From positions 1 to 23,208 of the forward strand of contig JARLHY010000188.1 of the NCBI GenBank assembly GCA_031292015.1: a DNA stretch of 23,208 nucleotides. The letters run 5' to 3'. Source of the DNA: Negativicutes bacterium. Lineage in GTDB: Bacteria > Bacillota_C > Negativicutes > Sporomusales_B > JARLHX01. The position numbers and the translations under genes are program-made. Shown here piece by piece: positions 13,330 to 21,347 of the stretch (within the stretch, counting starts at the first letter, position 1; every line of letters begins with the position of its first letter). The notes below the pieces were generated by a model, which worked only from the letters and a program-made list of their open reading frames with translations, was not told the origin of the DNA and did no database searches.

Positions 13330-14076
13330 TTAATCCACAGGCAGCTTGAACAGGCGCCGGGCCGTTCCGCCCAAGGCTTTGCGGCGTTCCTCCTCAGTGA
13401 TGTCGACAACCCGGTATTTTGCCATTTCCACCGCCAGGTTCTCCGGCGAATCCGATCCCATCATGACCCGGTCGGCGCCAACCGCGCTGATAGCCCATTT
13501 GATATCCGGAACCATCGTCCACGATGTCTCCAGATACAGGTTCTGATATTCACCGGCGATGATAATGGCTTCCGGGGTGAGAACCATGGCGCCGGAATGG
13601 CCGATGATGATCGGAAGCTCCGGATACTGCTTGGCGCGGGGAATCAAAAGCGCTGGCAAAGTAAAGGGAATCCCGAAGGCAGCGTTATGCACCATCATTG
13701 GCACCTTTAGTTCATTCGCGGTTTCAAACAGCACGTCGGCGTCTTTGGCTACCGGCAAAAGGGCGTGACCGAGGGTGTGGCATTTGATGCCGACGAACCC
13801 CAGTTCTTTTACGCATCTTACCAGTTCCCGGTAGACTTTGCCTTCATCCTGGTGCGGGTTTATGCTGGCCAGTCCGAAAATTCGCCCCGGGTATTTTTCC
13901 GCCATTCTGGCAATTTCATCATGGATAGCCACCGGGTCGGGCGCTCCGGGAAACGGCTGGACTATGGACGCATCCACGCCGTTACTGTCCATCGAGGTGA
14001 TGATCTGCTGCTCGGTACATTCCCAGCCGAAAACCCGGCAGGGTCCAAGATGCACGTGGGCGTCAATGATCGCCAT
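13330..14076 (-). CDS. Amidohydrolase-2 family metal-dependent hydrolase or decarboxylase
   Basis: A 248-residue TIM-barrel enzyme of the amidohydrolase-2 type (ACMSD/resorcylate decarboxylase-like superfamily). The ATG at 14076 has AGGAGG 8 bases upstream and the protein starts directly with the metal motif DAHVHLG (His7, His9). Other candidate ligands are His130 (MMVHNAAFG), His160 (IIIGHSGAM) and Asp209 in MGSDSPENL. Members hydrolyse or decarboxylate aromatic or cyclic acids. The subfamily cannot be decided by eye. It lies 134 bases after the LarA-like gene without a terminator between; a separate promoter in that gap is possible, with TATAGT-like boxes there but no convincing -35. It is likely to belong to the catabolic cluster. 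Confidence 0.88.
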   Translation of the reverse strand: MAIIDAHVHLGPCRVFGWECTEQQIITSMDSNGVDASIVQPFPGAPDPVAIHDEIARMAEKYPGRIFGLASINPHQDEGKVYRELVRCVKELGFVGIKCHTLGHALLPVAKDADVLFETANELKVPMMVHNAAFGIPFTLPALLIPRAKQYPELPIIIGHSGAMVLTPEAIIIAGEYQNLYLETSWTMVPDIKWAISAVGADRVMMGSDSPENLAVEMAKYRVVDITEEERRKALGGTARRLFKLPVD

Positions 14077-14210
14077 TGCTATCGCCTCCTTTTCCTGGTT
14101 GTTGGTCAACCACTATACTATATGCTTGGCTACTTCAGATATGCCCCTTGACGGGACAAAACTTGGCAGGCAAACCGCTCAGGACATCGTTCGAAGGAGG
14201 ATCGGCCTGC

Positions 14211-15557
14211 TCAGACATCGAGGATGGTGTAGCGGCCATAGGGAACAAAGGCGACCCGCGCGTTCGGGCCTTGTTTGCGCAGGGCGGCCTGATAGGCTTC
14301 TTCCACCCCGGCGAACACCTTCAGGCCTATATCCCTGGCCATTGCGAAGTTTTCGGGCAGCGTCACTACGTACAGTTCGGCATGAAGCATGGCTGCGTAA
14401 ACTTTGTACCATATGCAGCCGGCCCACAGCTCGTTTTTTTTGTCGTAGAAGGCCGCCAGGACCTTTTCGTGATTTTCCGCTGTCGCCGGCATAAACGGCT
14501 TCAGCAGGTCCATCAGGGCAAAGCCGGGCCAGCCATGATAACCCGGGCACGGGGAGGCAAAGATGATCGTGCCGCCTTTTTTGACGATAGGCAGGCAGTT
14601 CATGGCCGCCCAGCCGGTGTGGAAAAACAGGTGGTTGGTCGGGGCGGAGGAACCGGTTAATACGATATCGGCCTTGTCGGTTTTAAAGGCAGAGGCGTCA
14701 AAACGGTATACTTGGTCGTAAACCTTGACCGCTTCTTTATGGGCGGCTTCAAAGCCGCCTGCGTTAATGTAGGTTACCTCGAAACGGTTATTGACGATCA
14801 GGTTGATGCCCATGTCAAGCCCGACGATAGCGGCGGCTTCGTATTTATCAAGCTGCATGCGGCAGTCGTTATTGCCGGGAACGCAGTCAGGCGCAAGCGC
14901 CATGACATGATTGTATTCAATGGTGTCGTTGCCGGCCACCGCCGGGATTACCATGCCGGATCCGCCATAGCCCCAAAGGGTGGCCTGGGTGGTGGCGACC
15001 GTCAGAATCACGTCAGCTTCCGCTACCACCCTGTGCACCGATACAGCCACGCCAGCCTTGGTGATGCCTTTATAAACATAGTTTTCCGGCTTTGTGACAT
15101 CGTTGCAGTGGATCTCAACAGTATTCGCCACTTCGGCACCAAATTTCTCGGCGATCTCCTCCGGCGACAGGGCGGGAACCTTGCCGCAGCCAATTACAAT
15201 TCTGGCGGTGGCCCCCGCGGCGTCGATCTGTTGCAAGAGGTAGGGAATGATTTCTTTTAGAGGGGCCTGGCGGAATTGATTTTCGGTAATGATTGCGACG
15301 TTCCTGGCGCCCAGAAGAATTTCCGACAGCCTTTTGCCGGCAACGGGATTTTCCACCGCTTGGGCCACGGCGGCGCGGACATCCCTAAGGGCCGGCAGTT
15401 CCGCTGGGATAAAAGAGGCGGCAAGGTTACGGCTGTCGAGTTCCAGGTCGAGAAACACACCCCGCTCTTCGGCGGTTTCGTAAGGAATCCGGATTTTTGC
15501 CAGTTCGCAGTTGGTTGTGCCGCCGAACCTGAAAGTACAAAGCTCACTTCTGTCCAT
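14211..15557 (-). CDS. LarA-like (DUF2088) protein, divergent
   Basis: A 448-residue protein related to the nickel-dependent lactate racemase LarA. The ATG at 15557 has AGGAGG 8 bases upstream, 15 bases after the ndhM-like stop. The family pattern is seen in VVAEADVILTVATTQATLWGYGGSGMVIPAVAGN (around 177-210, quoted in parts: VVAEADVILTVATT and GYGGSGMVIPAVAG) and DTIEYNHVM. The C-terminal half has ADIVLTGSSAPTNHLFFHTG and KKGGTIIFASPCPGYHG. Canonical LarA proteins have GTHR and a PH before G(F/Y)SGG for the nickel-pincer site; here the corresponding stretches read GCGKVPALS (123-131) and TTQATLWGYGG, so these histidines seem absent. The protein may therefore use another cofactor or reaction. 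It lies inside the molybdenum hydroxylase operon, so a role on the same substrate is inferred. Confidence 0.8.
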   Translation of the reverse strand: MDRSELCTFRFGGTTNCELAKIRIPYETAEERGVFLDLELDSRNLAASFIPAELPALRDVRAAVAQAVENPVAGKRLSEILLGARNVAIITENQFRQAPLKEIIPYLLQQIDAAGATARIVIGCGKVPALSPEEIAEKFGAEVANTVEIHCNDVTKPENYVYKGITKAGVAVSVHRVVAEADVILTVATTQATLWGYGGSGMVIPAVAGNDTIEYNHVMALAPDCVPGNNDCRMQLDKYEAAAIVGLDMGINLIVNNRFEVTYINAGGFEAAHKEAVKVYDQVYRFDASAFKTDKADIVLTGSSAPTNHLFFHTGWAAMNCLPIVKKGGTIIFASPCPGYHGWPGFALMDLLKPFMPATAENHEKVLAAFYDKKNELWAGCIWYKVYAAMLHAELYVVTLPENFAMARDIGLKVFAGVEEAYQAALRKQGPNARVAFVPYGRYTILDV

Positions 15558-15572
15558 AATCTGTACCTCCTG

Positions 15573-16571
15573 TTAATTTTTCTGCTCAGCTATCGCTTTG
15601 AGAATTCTCTCGGGTGTCAGCGGCAGTTCAAAGAACCGGATGCCGCCGAGGGCGTTGCCGACGGCACTGGCAATCGCGGGGGCACCGCAGTTGCCGACAA
15701 TTTCGCCGCAGCCTTTGGCACCGAAAGCGCCTTTCGGACTCGGTTCTTCGATAAGGATACTCTCCACCGGCGGCATGTCGAGAGCGGTGGGTATCCGATT
15801 TTCGCGGTAACTTGTACGGATATGATCGATGGATGGGTAGTATGGCAGCATATCCTCGGTCAACGCCAAGCCCACACCGAAAGAAGCCCCTCCTTCAATC
15901 TGCCCCTCCAGCAGCAGGGGATTGATCGCAGTGCCCATTTCCAGGGCGGTTACCATTTTTTCCACTTCGACAATACCGGTTTCGTCATCGACGGCAACTT
16001 CGGCCACACAGGCTGCGTATTGCAGGGCGTCAAAAAAATCGGCCTTGCCTGTCTCGTTGTCGCGGAGGGGAAAAGTCGGCACATGGCGACCAACCCCGAT
16101 CAGGGCGTCCTTGGACACCCAGTAAGCCTCGGCCGCCAAATCGCCGACTTTTATGGTCTTGGACGCATCGGCGGCGGAGGTTATGGCGAAATTTTTCCAG
16201 CACAGTTTTTCGACCGGGGCGTCAAGCTTTGCGGCGGCGTAAACAAGCAGCTGCTGTTTCAAAGCCTCGGCCGCTTTTTTGACCGCGTTGCCGCAGATGA
16301 AGGTCGTCCGGCTGGCAAACTGTCCGGTACAAATGACATCGCCGTCGGAGTCCCCTGACAGTACCTTGATCTTGCACGACTCCACATCCAGTACTTCCGC
16401 GGCGATCTGCCCCATGACGGTGGATACTCCCTGGCCTAAATCCACCGAGCCGATGACCAGGGTGAGCGATCCGTCGGCATACATGCGAATGACGGCTTCA
16501 CTCGGATCGTTCCCGCCGGTAAGACCGGAGGAATGGATTGTCACACACAGCCCTTTGCCTCGTCTTTTCAT
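15573..16571 (-). CDS. Molybdenum hydroxylase, C-terminal half of molybdopterin subunit (NdhM-like)
   Basis: A 332-residue chain that corresponds to the C-terminal molybdopterin-binding domain of xanthine dehydrogenase-family large subunits. It begins MKRRGKGLCVTIHSSGLTGG; the ATG at 16571 has its own AGGAGGGATTGCG site, which argues for a genuine gene and not a frameshift. Motifs: GSVDLGQG (41-48, cofactor contact) and GAKGCGE (284-290), where Glu290 is the base that activates the metal-bound hydroxyl. It lies 15 bases after the N-terminal-half gene. The size fits NdhM of nicotinate dehydrogenase (about 330 residues by memory). It must pair with the product of 16587-17849 to form one active site. 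The substrate is unknown. Confidence 0.92.
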   Translation of the reverse strand: MKRRGKGLCVTIHSSGLTGGNDPSEAVIRMYADGSLTLVIGSVDLGQGVSTVMGQIAAEVLDVESCKIKVLSGDSDGDVICTGQFASRTTFICGNAVKKAAEALKQQLLVYAAAKLDAPVEKLCWKNFAITSAADASKTIKVGDLAAEAYWVSKDALIGVGRHVPTFPLRDNETGKADFFDALQYAACVAEVAVDDETGIVEVEKMVTALEMGTAINPLLLEGQIEGGASFGVGLALTEDMLPYYPSIDHIRTSYRENRIPTALDMPPVESILIEEPSPKGAFGAKGCGEIVGNCGAPAIASAVGNALGGIRFFELPLTPERILKAIAEQKN

Positions 16572-16586
16572 CGCAATCCCTCCTAT

Positions 16587-17849
16587 TTACTCGCCGTACC
16601 AGCGGGCGGCCTTGAGTACCGCATCCAGCGCTTTTTCCGCCCCGACCGCCTCCAGCGGCTGCTGGATCACCAGCCGGTCTGTGTCCTGAACCAGGTTTTT
16701 TCGCCGTACCTCCACCGGATCAAGGCCGGCGGCGGCAGCGGCCATATCCATGTGATTTTCGATGGCGTGAATCGACTGGGTAACACTGTAACCACGCAGC
16801 GGGCCTGTCACTTGTTTGTTGGTGTATACCACATAGCCGTCGAACCAGAAGTTGGCGATCCGATAAGGCCCGTTGAAAAGCGCGGTCAGTTTCAGCATGC
16901 CGTAGGTGCCAAAATCGTTGTAGGCGCCATTGTCGCGAATATACCTGACTTGGCGGGCAACCAGGGTGCCGTCTTTTTTATAGCCGGTCTTAACGTAAAA
17001 GGTGTCTGCGCTGCTGACTGTGGAGATATAAAACTCCTCTTCCCGCGTCCAGCGCCATTTTACAGGACGGCCTGTTTTCAGGGCCAGTACGGCGCAGATA
17101 GGCTCAGTGGAAGGGTTGGACTTGCCGCCGAACCCCCCGCCGGTGGGCGAGGCGATCATCCTGATCTTGTTGAGAGGCAGGGCCAGGATGGAGGACAGTA
17201 AAAACTGATGCCAGGAAGTAGTCTGGGACGCGGAGTGAATTGTCAGACAGCCGTTGGCATCCGGTATCACGAGACTGCAGTGCGGTTCGAGGAAGGCATG
17301 CTCTCTCATGCCGCAAAAACCCCTGTTTTCAAAGACGAAATCCGACTCGGCAAAACCTTGTTCCACATCACCCAACCGGACAACGATGGCGTCGCGCTCG
17401 GCGAACTTCGCTATATTCCCCCCGTCATGCACCTCGGGGGCACCCGGTTTCATCGCTTCTTCGGGGTCAAATACCGCAGGCAGTTCTTCGTATTCTATCT
17501 TCACTTTGGCGGCTGCCTCATAAGCGGTGTCTTCGTCAACGGCGGCAATCGCCGCCACCGGCTGACGGAGAAAGCGGACGAACTTGTCAGCCAGTACCGG
17601 CTGGTCTTGCACGAAAGCTCCCCAGTAGTTGCCGGGAACGTCCCTGTGGGTGATCACCCCCGCCACCCCGGGCAAACGCGCAGCCGCCGCCACGTCGATA
17701 TTGAGGATTTTGGCATGGGGTATCGCCAGATGAGCGGTCTTCACATGAAGCATCCCGGGCACATTGTAGTCATCCGCAAAGCAGGTCTGTCCAGCCGTGT
17801 GGCGATACGCGTCTTTCAGCATGACTCTTTGGCCGATAGCCTTACCCAT
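16587..17849 (-). CDS. Molybdenum hydroxylase, N-terminal half of molybdopterin subunit (NdhL-like)
   Basis: A 420-residue chain equal to the a/b hammerhead domain (about 15-125) and the first molybdopterin-binding domain of xanthine dehydrogenase-type enzymes. GGGFGGK (237-243) is the cofactor-binding loop and LRGYSVTQ (351-358) matches the FRGFGxPQ region carrying the substrate-contact arginine (Arg352). EHAFLEPHCSL (183-193) is the expected core motif. The chain ends ...LDAVLKAARWYGE, exactly at the linker that in single-chain enzymes leads into the C-terminal domain, which is here encoded by the next gene. The start at 17849 is an ATG 12 bases after the FeS subunit stop. The reaction is presumably hydroxylation of a heteroaromatic carbon with water as oxygen source. 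Confidence 0.92.
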   Translation of the reverse strand: MGKAIGQRVMLKDAYRHTAGQTCFADDYNVPGMLHVKTAHLAIPHAKILNIDVAAAARLPGVAGVITHRDVPGNYWGAFVQDQPVLADKFVRFLRQPVAAIAAVDEDTAYEAAAKVKIEYEELPAVFDPEEAMKPGAPEVHDGGNIAKFAERDAIVVRLGDVEQGFAESDFVFENRGFCGMREHAFLEPHCSLVIPDANGCLTIHSASQTTSWHQFLLSSILALPLNKIRMIASPTGGGFGGKSNPSTEPICAVLALKTGRPVKWRWTREEEFYISTVSSADTFYVKTGYKKDGTLVARQVRYIRDNGAYNDFGTYGMLKLTALFNGPYRIANFWFDGYVVYTNKQVTGPLRGYSVTQSIHAIENHMDMAAAAAGLDPVEVRRKNLVQDTDRLVIQQPLEAVGAEKALDAVLKAARWYGE

Positions 17850-17861
17850 CGGTTTCCCTCC

Positions 17862-18314
17862 CTATGCAGTCAGAATTTTAACTGTATCGATGATTTTTTG
17901 ATAACCTGTACAGCGGCAAAGATTACCGGCAAGGCCCCGCCTGATTTCTTCCTCTGTCGGTTTCGGATTTTCATCAAGCAGCGCCTTGATCGCCAAAACC
18001 ATGCCGGGAGTGCAGAAGCCGCACTGTGTCCCGTGGTTTTCGGCAAGCTTCTTCTGGATGGCGCTCAGTTCGCCGTTCGCCATCAACCCCTCGACTGTTG
18101 CGACACTCTTGCCGGCGATGGTGGCTGCAAGGGTCACGCAGGATTTGAATAACGCCCCGTTGATTAAGACCGAACACGCTCCGCAATCTCCTGTTTCACA
18201 GCCTTTTTTCACACTCGTCACCCGGAGTTTGTCCCGCAGGACGTCTGTCAGCAGGTCCGTTGCCGCAATCTCAGTACTCACAGCCACTCCATTCAACAAA
18301 AAATCGAGTCTCAT
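17862..18314 (-). CDS. Molybdenum hydroxylase [2Fe-2S] subunit (NdhS-like)
   Basis: A 150-residue electron-transfer subunit with two [2Fe-2S] clusters. The plant-type ferredoxin cluster is bound by Cys39, Cys44, Cys47 and Cys59 (GCETGDCGACSVLINGALFKSC in the standard spacing), and the second by Cys98, Cys101, Cys133 and Cys135 (QCGFCTPGM and NLCRCTGYQ). All eight cysteines are present. Length is standard. The ATG overlaps the stop of the FAD subunit by four bases (ATGA), so the two are translationally coupled. It carries electrons from the molybdenum centre to the FAD subunit, and is the most secure call of this enzyme. Confidence 0.96.
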   Translation of the reverse strand: MRLDFLLNGVAVSTEIAATDLLTDVLRDKLRVTSVKKGCETGDCGACSVLINGALFKSCVTLAATIAGKSVATVEGLMANGELSAIQKKLAENHGTQCGFCTPGMVLAIKALLDENPKPTEEEIRRGLAGNLCRCTGYQKIIDTVKILTA

Positions 18315-19195
18315 TGACTGTCATCCCCTCCTTCGTTTAGACCGCTTGCCTCAAGCAGCGCACGTCTGACAAGTATCGGGGCGACCTGTCTCCGGTACGC
18401 CGCGGTCGCATAGGAGTCGTCAATCGGGGCGATGAACCCGCCGATCGTCCGGACCGACCGCTCGATCAGTTCGGCGGTGACCTTGGTTCCGGTCAATTCC
18501 CTTTCGATCTCACCGAACCGCAGCGGTACCGGCGCGACGGCACCGCCAGCGACGCGGCAGGCCACGCATCTGCCGGTCTTATCTGTTTCCATTTCTGCTG
18601 CAACATTCAGGACTGCCGTCGAAGCGCCTTTCGATAAGCCGATTCGCTGCAGGGAAAAGGTTTTTGTGACCGCGGCGTCAGCCAGCGGTATGTTGACACC
18701 ACATAATATTTCGCCTGCCGAGATGGCGGTCTGTCCCTTGCCTAAAAAGAAATCGGCCAGATCAATCACCCGGTTTTGCTCAACGGAGCGGATAACGGCT
18801 TCAGCCCCTGCCGCCAAAAGCGCGACACAGCTGTCACCGGAGGGCGAGGCATTGACCAGATTACCGCCGAGGGTACCTGCATTGCGGATGGCCGGGGTCC
18901 CCAGGCTGTAGCTCGACTGCCAGACGTTCCCGGCTTTCTGCTTTACAAGCTCCGATCCGCCTATCTGGGCGTGAGTCACTGCCGCTCCGATAAAAAGCCG
19001 GTTTTGCTGCATGGTTATGGTCCGCATTTCAGCGATATCGCCAAGGTAAACGATGGTTCCCAAGTCGCGTCTTCGCCGGATGTTCATCTGCGGGATAACG
19101 TCGGTGCCTCCGGCCAGAAGGGTATAATGCTCATTACCTGCAATCATATTCAGCGCTTCCTGCAGGCTGCCGGGATGAAAAAATTGAACGCTCAT
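18311..19195 (-). CDS. Molybdenum hydroxylase FAD-binding subunit (NdhF-like)
   Basis: A 294-residue FAD subunit. The ATG at 19195 (MSVQFFHPGSLQEAL) has AAAGGGGCG upstream; a TTG at 19231 would extend it but lacks a site. FAD-binding motifs are LLAGGTDVIPQM (26-37) and TLGGNLVNASPSGD (108-121), with the C-terminal CO dehydrogenase flavoprotein domain (about 180-290). The single chain is the third component of the hydroxylase, which would pass electrons to NAD(P) or another carrier. It starts 85 bases after the carboxymuconolactone decarboxylase-like gene and overlaps the FeS gene. No XdhC/MocA-type maturation factor is encoded in the window. Confidence 0.94.
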   Translation of the reverse strand: MSVQFFHPGSLQEALNMIAGNEHYTLLAGGTDVIPQMNIRRRRDLGTIVYLGDIAEMRTITMQQNRLFIGAAVTHAQIGGSELVKQKAGNVWQSSYSLGTPAIRNAGTLGGNLVNASPSGDSCVALLAAGAEAVIRSVEQNRVIDLADFFLGKGQTAISAGEILCGVNIPLADAAVTKTFSLQRIGLSKGASTAVLNVAAEMETDKTGRCVACRVAGGAVAPVPLRFGEIERELTGTKVTAELIERSVRTIGGFIAPIDDSYATAAYRRQVAPILVRRALLEASGLNEGGDDSQ

Positions 19196-19280
19196 TGCAG
19201 TTGTCGCCCCTTTCTTTTTGCCTCGACTCAAAGCGCGGAAAGGCCCCAGGAATTCATTTGCATCCGCCGCCTTACCAAAG

Positions 19281-19670
19281 CTACCATTCAGGCCTTACTT
19301 TTCTGTCTTCGAAGATGCTCCGGGCCGCGGCAATCGCATTCAATGACCGGGGGAAGCCGACAAAGGGAATGCAATGAATGATTGTTTCGACGATCTCGTT
19401 GGGCGATAAGCCCAGATTCAAAGCAGCGCCGATGTGTACTTTCAGTTGGGGCTCGCAGCCGCCAAGCGCGGCCAGTACCGCGACAGTAAGGAGTTGCCTT
19501 TGCTTTAAGTCCAAAGTTGCTCGGCTGTAGATATCGCCAAAAACAAAATCGACGGAGTAACCGGCAACAGACGGAGCGATTTGCGACAGAGATTCGAGAA
19601 AGACTCCGGCGGACTCACCATAAAGTCTTTCCAGCAGTTTCAGGCCATCCTGGTGACGTTGGTCCTGCAC
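19281..19670 (-). CDS. Carboxymuconolactone decarboxylase-family protein
   Basis: A 129-residue all-helical protein. The start is taken as the GTG at 19670, with AAAGGAGG 8 bases upstream; the earlier GTG at 19677-19679 overlaps that site. The domain runs DLKQRQLLTVAVLAALG (about 54-70), then EPQLKVHIGAALNLGLSPNEIVETIIH (73-99, quoted by position) with the conserved His79, and FVGFPRSLNAIAAARSIF (103-120). That is the gamma-carboxymuconolactone decarboxylase pattern; the CxxC pair of the peroxidase-like AhpD branch is absent. It is the first gene of the catabolic cluster, about 85 bases before the FAD subunit. Its reaction here cannot be told, and in anaerobes such proteins often act on cyclic carboxylates of unknown identity. 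Confidence 0.88.
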   Translation of the reverse strand: MQDQRHQDGLKLLERLYGESAGVFLESLSQIAPSVAGYSVDFVFGDIYSRATLDLKQRQLLTVAVLAALGGCEPQLKVHIGAALNLGLSPNEIVETIIHCIPFVGFPRSLNAIAAARSIFEDRKVRPEW

Positions 19671-19717
19671 TATGACCACCTCCTTTACCGGGATTTATTC
19701 CACGATCCTTGTCCGAC

Positions 19718-19738
19718 ACCGGCAGATACGGTGCCGGT
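19718..19738 (-). promoter_or_regulatory. Inverted repeat and possible sigma-54 promoter of the catabolic operon
   Basis: ACCGGCA and TGCCGGT form a perfect 7-bp inverted repeat with a 7-base centre, about 50 bases before the GTG at 19670. Read on the minus strand the same bases contain GGCAC-N5-CTGC, i.e. GG-N10-GC as in sigma-54 -24/-12 elements, with T to C changes at two less critical positions. Transcription would start near 19711. The upstream stretch to about 19870 is AT-rich and holds no gene. No sigma-54 activator gene is in the window. It may equally be an operator. Confidence 0.33.
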
Positions 19739-19875
19739 TTTGCTGAACAGGTCCCGAACTGTCGGATTCGATATCCCAAAATATTTATTTCAATAACATA
19801 TATATTCACAGTTAAATGGAAAAATAAGTAATTCGCTTTAATGGTATTCTGTTATATTTACCTGATGATAAACGA

Positions 19876-19906
19876 CAAAAACGCAGGCCATAAAATGGCC
19901 TGCGTT
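19876..19906 (-). terminator. Terminator of the yvyF-like/HD-GYP unit
   Basis: A 12-bp perfect stem, AACGCAGGCCAT (19880-19891) and its complement (19895-19906), with a 3-base loop, followed on the minus strand by TTTTTGTCG. It lies 104 bases after the stop at 20011; the sequence in between holds no clear feature. Confidence 0.85.
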
Positions 19907-20010
19907 CTATGTTTCTTTGTTGCGATTGTCGCTAAAATATCACCATACTGAAATAACAAAAGGTGTTGCCGGGCACAGCGGGCCAGGAAGCGTCACCACC
20001 GACAGCTCCA

Positions 20011-21273
20011 TTATGATCTGCCTGCTGCGGTAACTCGCCGGCGTAATTCGAGAAAGCTGTCGATGTTATTTACAAACAGATCTATCAATTTGCCTTCGAA
20101 GTGCCGATTGCGCTCGGCGTGAATGATGCTCAGCGACCGTTCTATGGAAAATGCTTCTTTATAAACTCTTTTGGTTGTCAGGGCGTCAAATACGTCGACG
20201 ATGGCAACTACTCGCGCCACAAGGGGAATTTCCTCACCCTTCAGTCCATATGGATATCCCGATCCATCCCATTTTTCGTGATGGCTGAGTGCTATGTCAT
20301 AGCCCATACGAAGCAGCTCCAGCGGCGAGTCGCGTAATATCTGGCCGCCGATCACGGTGTGCTGTTTTATAACCTCGAATTCGCCTGCAGTTAGTTTGCC
20401 TGGTTTGAGCAAAATGGAATCCGGAATGCCGATCTTGCCGATATCGTGCATTAATGACGCGTAACGGATATTTTCAGTGTCGCCGTTGTTTTTTCCCACC
20501 ATTGAAAATAACAGGGCAGAATAGTCTGAAATACGGGATAGGTGGCCATTGGCATCGCTGTCTCTGAATTCGGCGGCGTAACATAACCGCTGAACCATTT
20601 CAAAGGAAATCCGCCTGGTTTCTTGCAGTGCGCCCTGGAGTGCGATGTTCTTATCCAGCATTTCAGTAACTTTTGTTTCAACTTTATTAAGGAGTCTGTT
20701 GACAAACAGCGATATTTTACGATTCGTCTCTTTTTCCGCTGCCGTCGCCGGACCTTTAGAAATGTGCAGCGGCATGTATTCTCTGCCTACAGTTCTGAGG
20801 TTTAGGAGGGTTTGGTTTACAGCGAGCCTCACTACATCAGGATCAAAACTCAAAAAGCCATGGAAGTAGCGAAAATCATCCCCGGGAACTGTTCGGGGAC
20901 GGTATTGTTCGGTTGTTGAGAGAAGGATGGGATGAACAGGGTGATTAATGATAACCGACCATTCGTCAACAAGTTGGCAATCGGGATCGATTTCGACAAA
21001 AACGGTGTTGTTGAATTCAGTTATTTGATCTGGGTCAACGCCTTGGGCGAAGATAAATATCCTGCGACAGATTTTGTCCAACTGCAAGTAGCGGTCTTTT
21101 TCGTACAGAAAAAATTCGAATTTTTGAAAGCTGACGAATAAATCGGCGTTCAGACCAAAATTCAGGACTACATCCTCTAAGGCATGAGATATCGCCAGCA
21201 TGGCCGGTTTACTGTAGGTCGTCTTCTCCAAGCAGGAATATTGCGATGCCACTGCCGCAAAAACACTTTTCAT
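20011..21273 (-). CDS. DICT-HD-GYP protein, c-di-GMP phosphodiesterase candidate
   Basis: A 420-residue cytoplasmic protein; GGAGG lies 6 bases before the ATG at 21273. The N-terminal part (about 18-160) fits the DICT sensory domain: TYSKPAMLAISHALEDVVL, FVSFQKFEFF, RYLQLDKICRRIFIFAQG, DEWSVIIN and RYFHGFLSFDPDVVRLAV. A helical linker (about 178-222) leads into an HD-GYP domain: GHLSRISDYSALL (243-255), the HD pair His276-Asp277 in LMHDIGKIGIP, His305, HHEKWDGSGYP with His331-His332 and GYP at 339-341, and Asp360. Metal ligands are intact, so hydrolysis of c-di-GMP is likely. DICT domains are best known from signalling proteins tied to light responses. It follows the flagellar YvyF-like gene by 74 bases, which suggests motility control. 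Confidence 0.93.
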   Translation of the reverse strand: MKSVFAAVASQYSCLEKTTYSKPAMLAISHALEDVVLNFGLNADLFVSFQKFEFFLYEKDRYLQLDKICRRIFIFAQGVDPDQITEFNNTVFVEIDPDCQLVDEWSVIINHPVHPILLSTTEQYRPRTVPGDDFRYFHGFLSFDPDVVRLAVNQTLLNLRTVGREYMPLHISKGPATAAEKETNRKISLFVNRLLNKVETKVTEMLDKNIALQGALQETRRISFEMVQRLCYAAEFRDSDANGHLSRISDYSALLFSMVGKNNGDTENIRYASLMHDIGKIGIPDSILLKPGKLTAGEFEVIKQHTVIGGQILRDSPLELLRMGYDIALSHHEKWDGSGYPYGLKGEEIPLVARVVAIVDVFDALTTKRVYKEAFSIERSLSIIHAERNRHFEGKLIDLFVNNIDSFLELRRRVTAAGRS

Positions 21274-21347
21274 AGGTTACCTCCAGACGGATTGATCACC
21301 AACCAGACTCATTCGTAGCAGGAGGGCTTTGCGTCCGGCAGGGTCGA

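Noticed and set aside
15276..16358. A 360-residue plus-strand open frame across the LarA-like and Moco genes
   Set aside because: Antisense to two genes with intact family motifs, no ribosome binding site.
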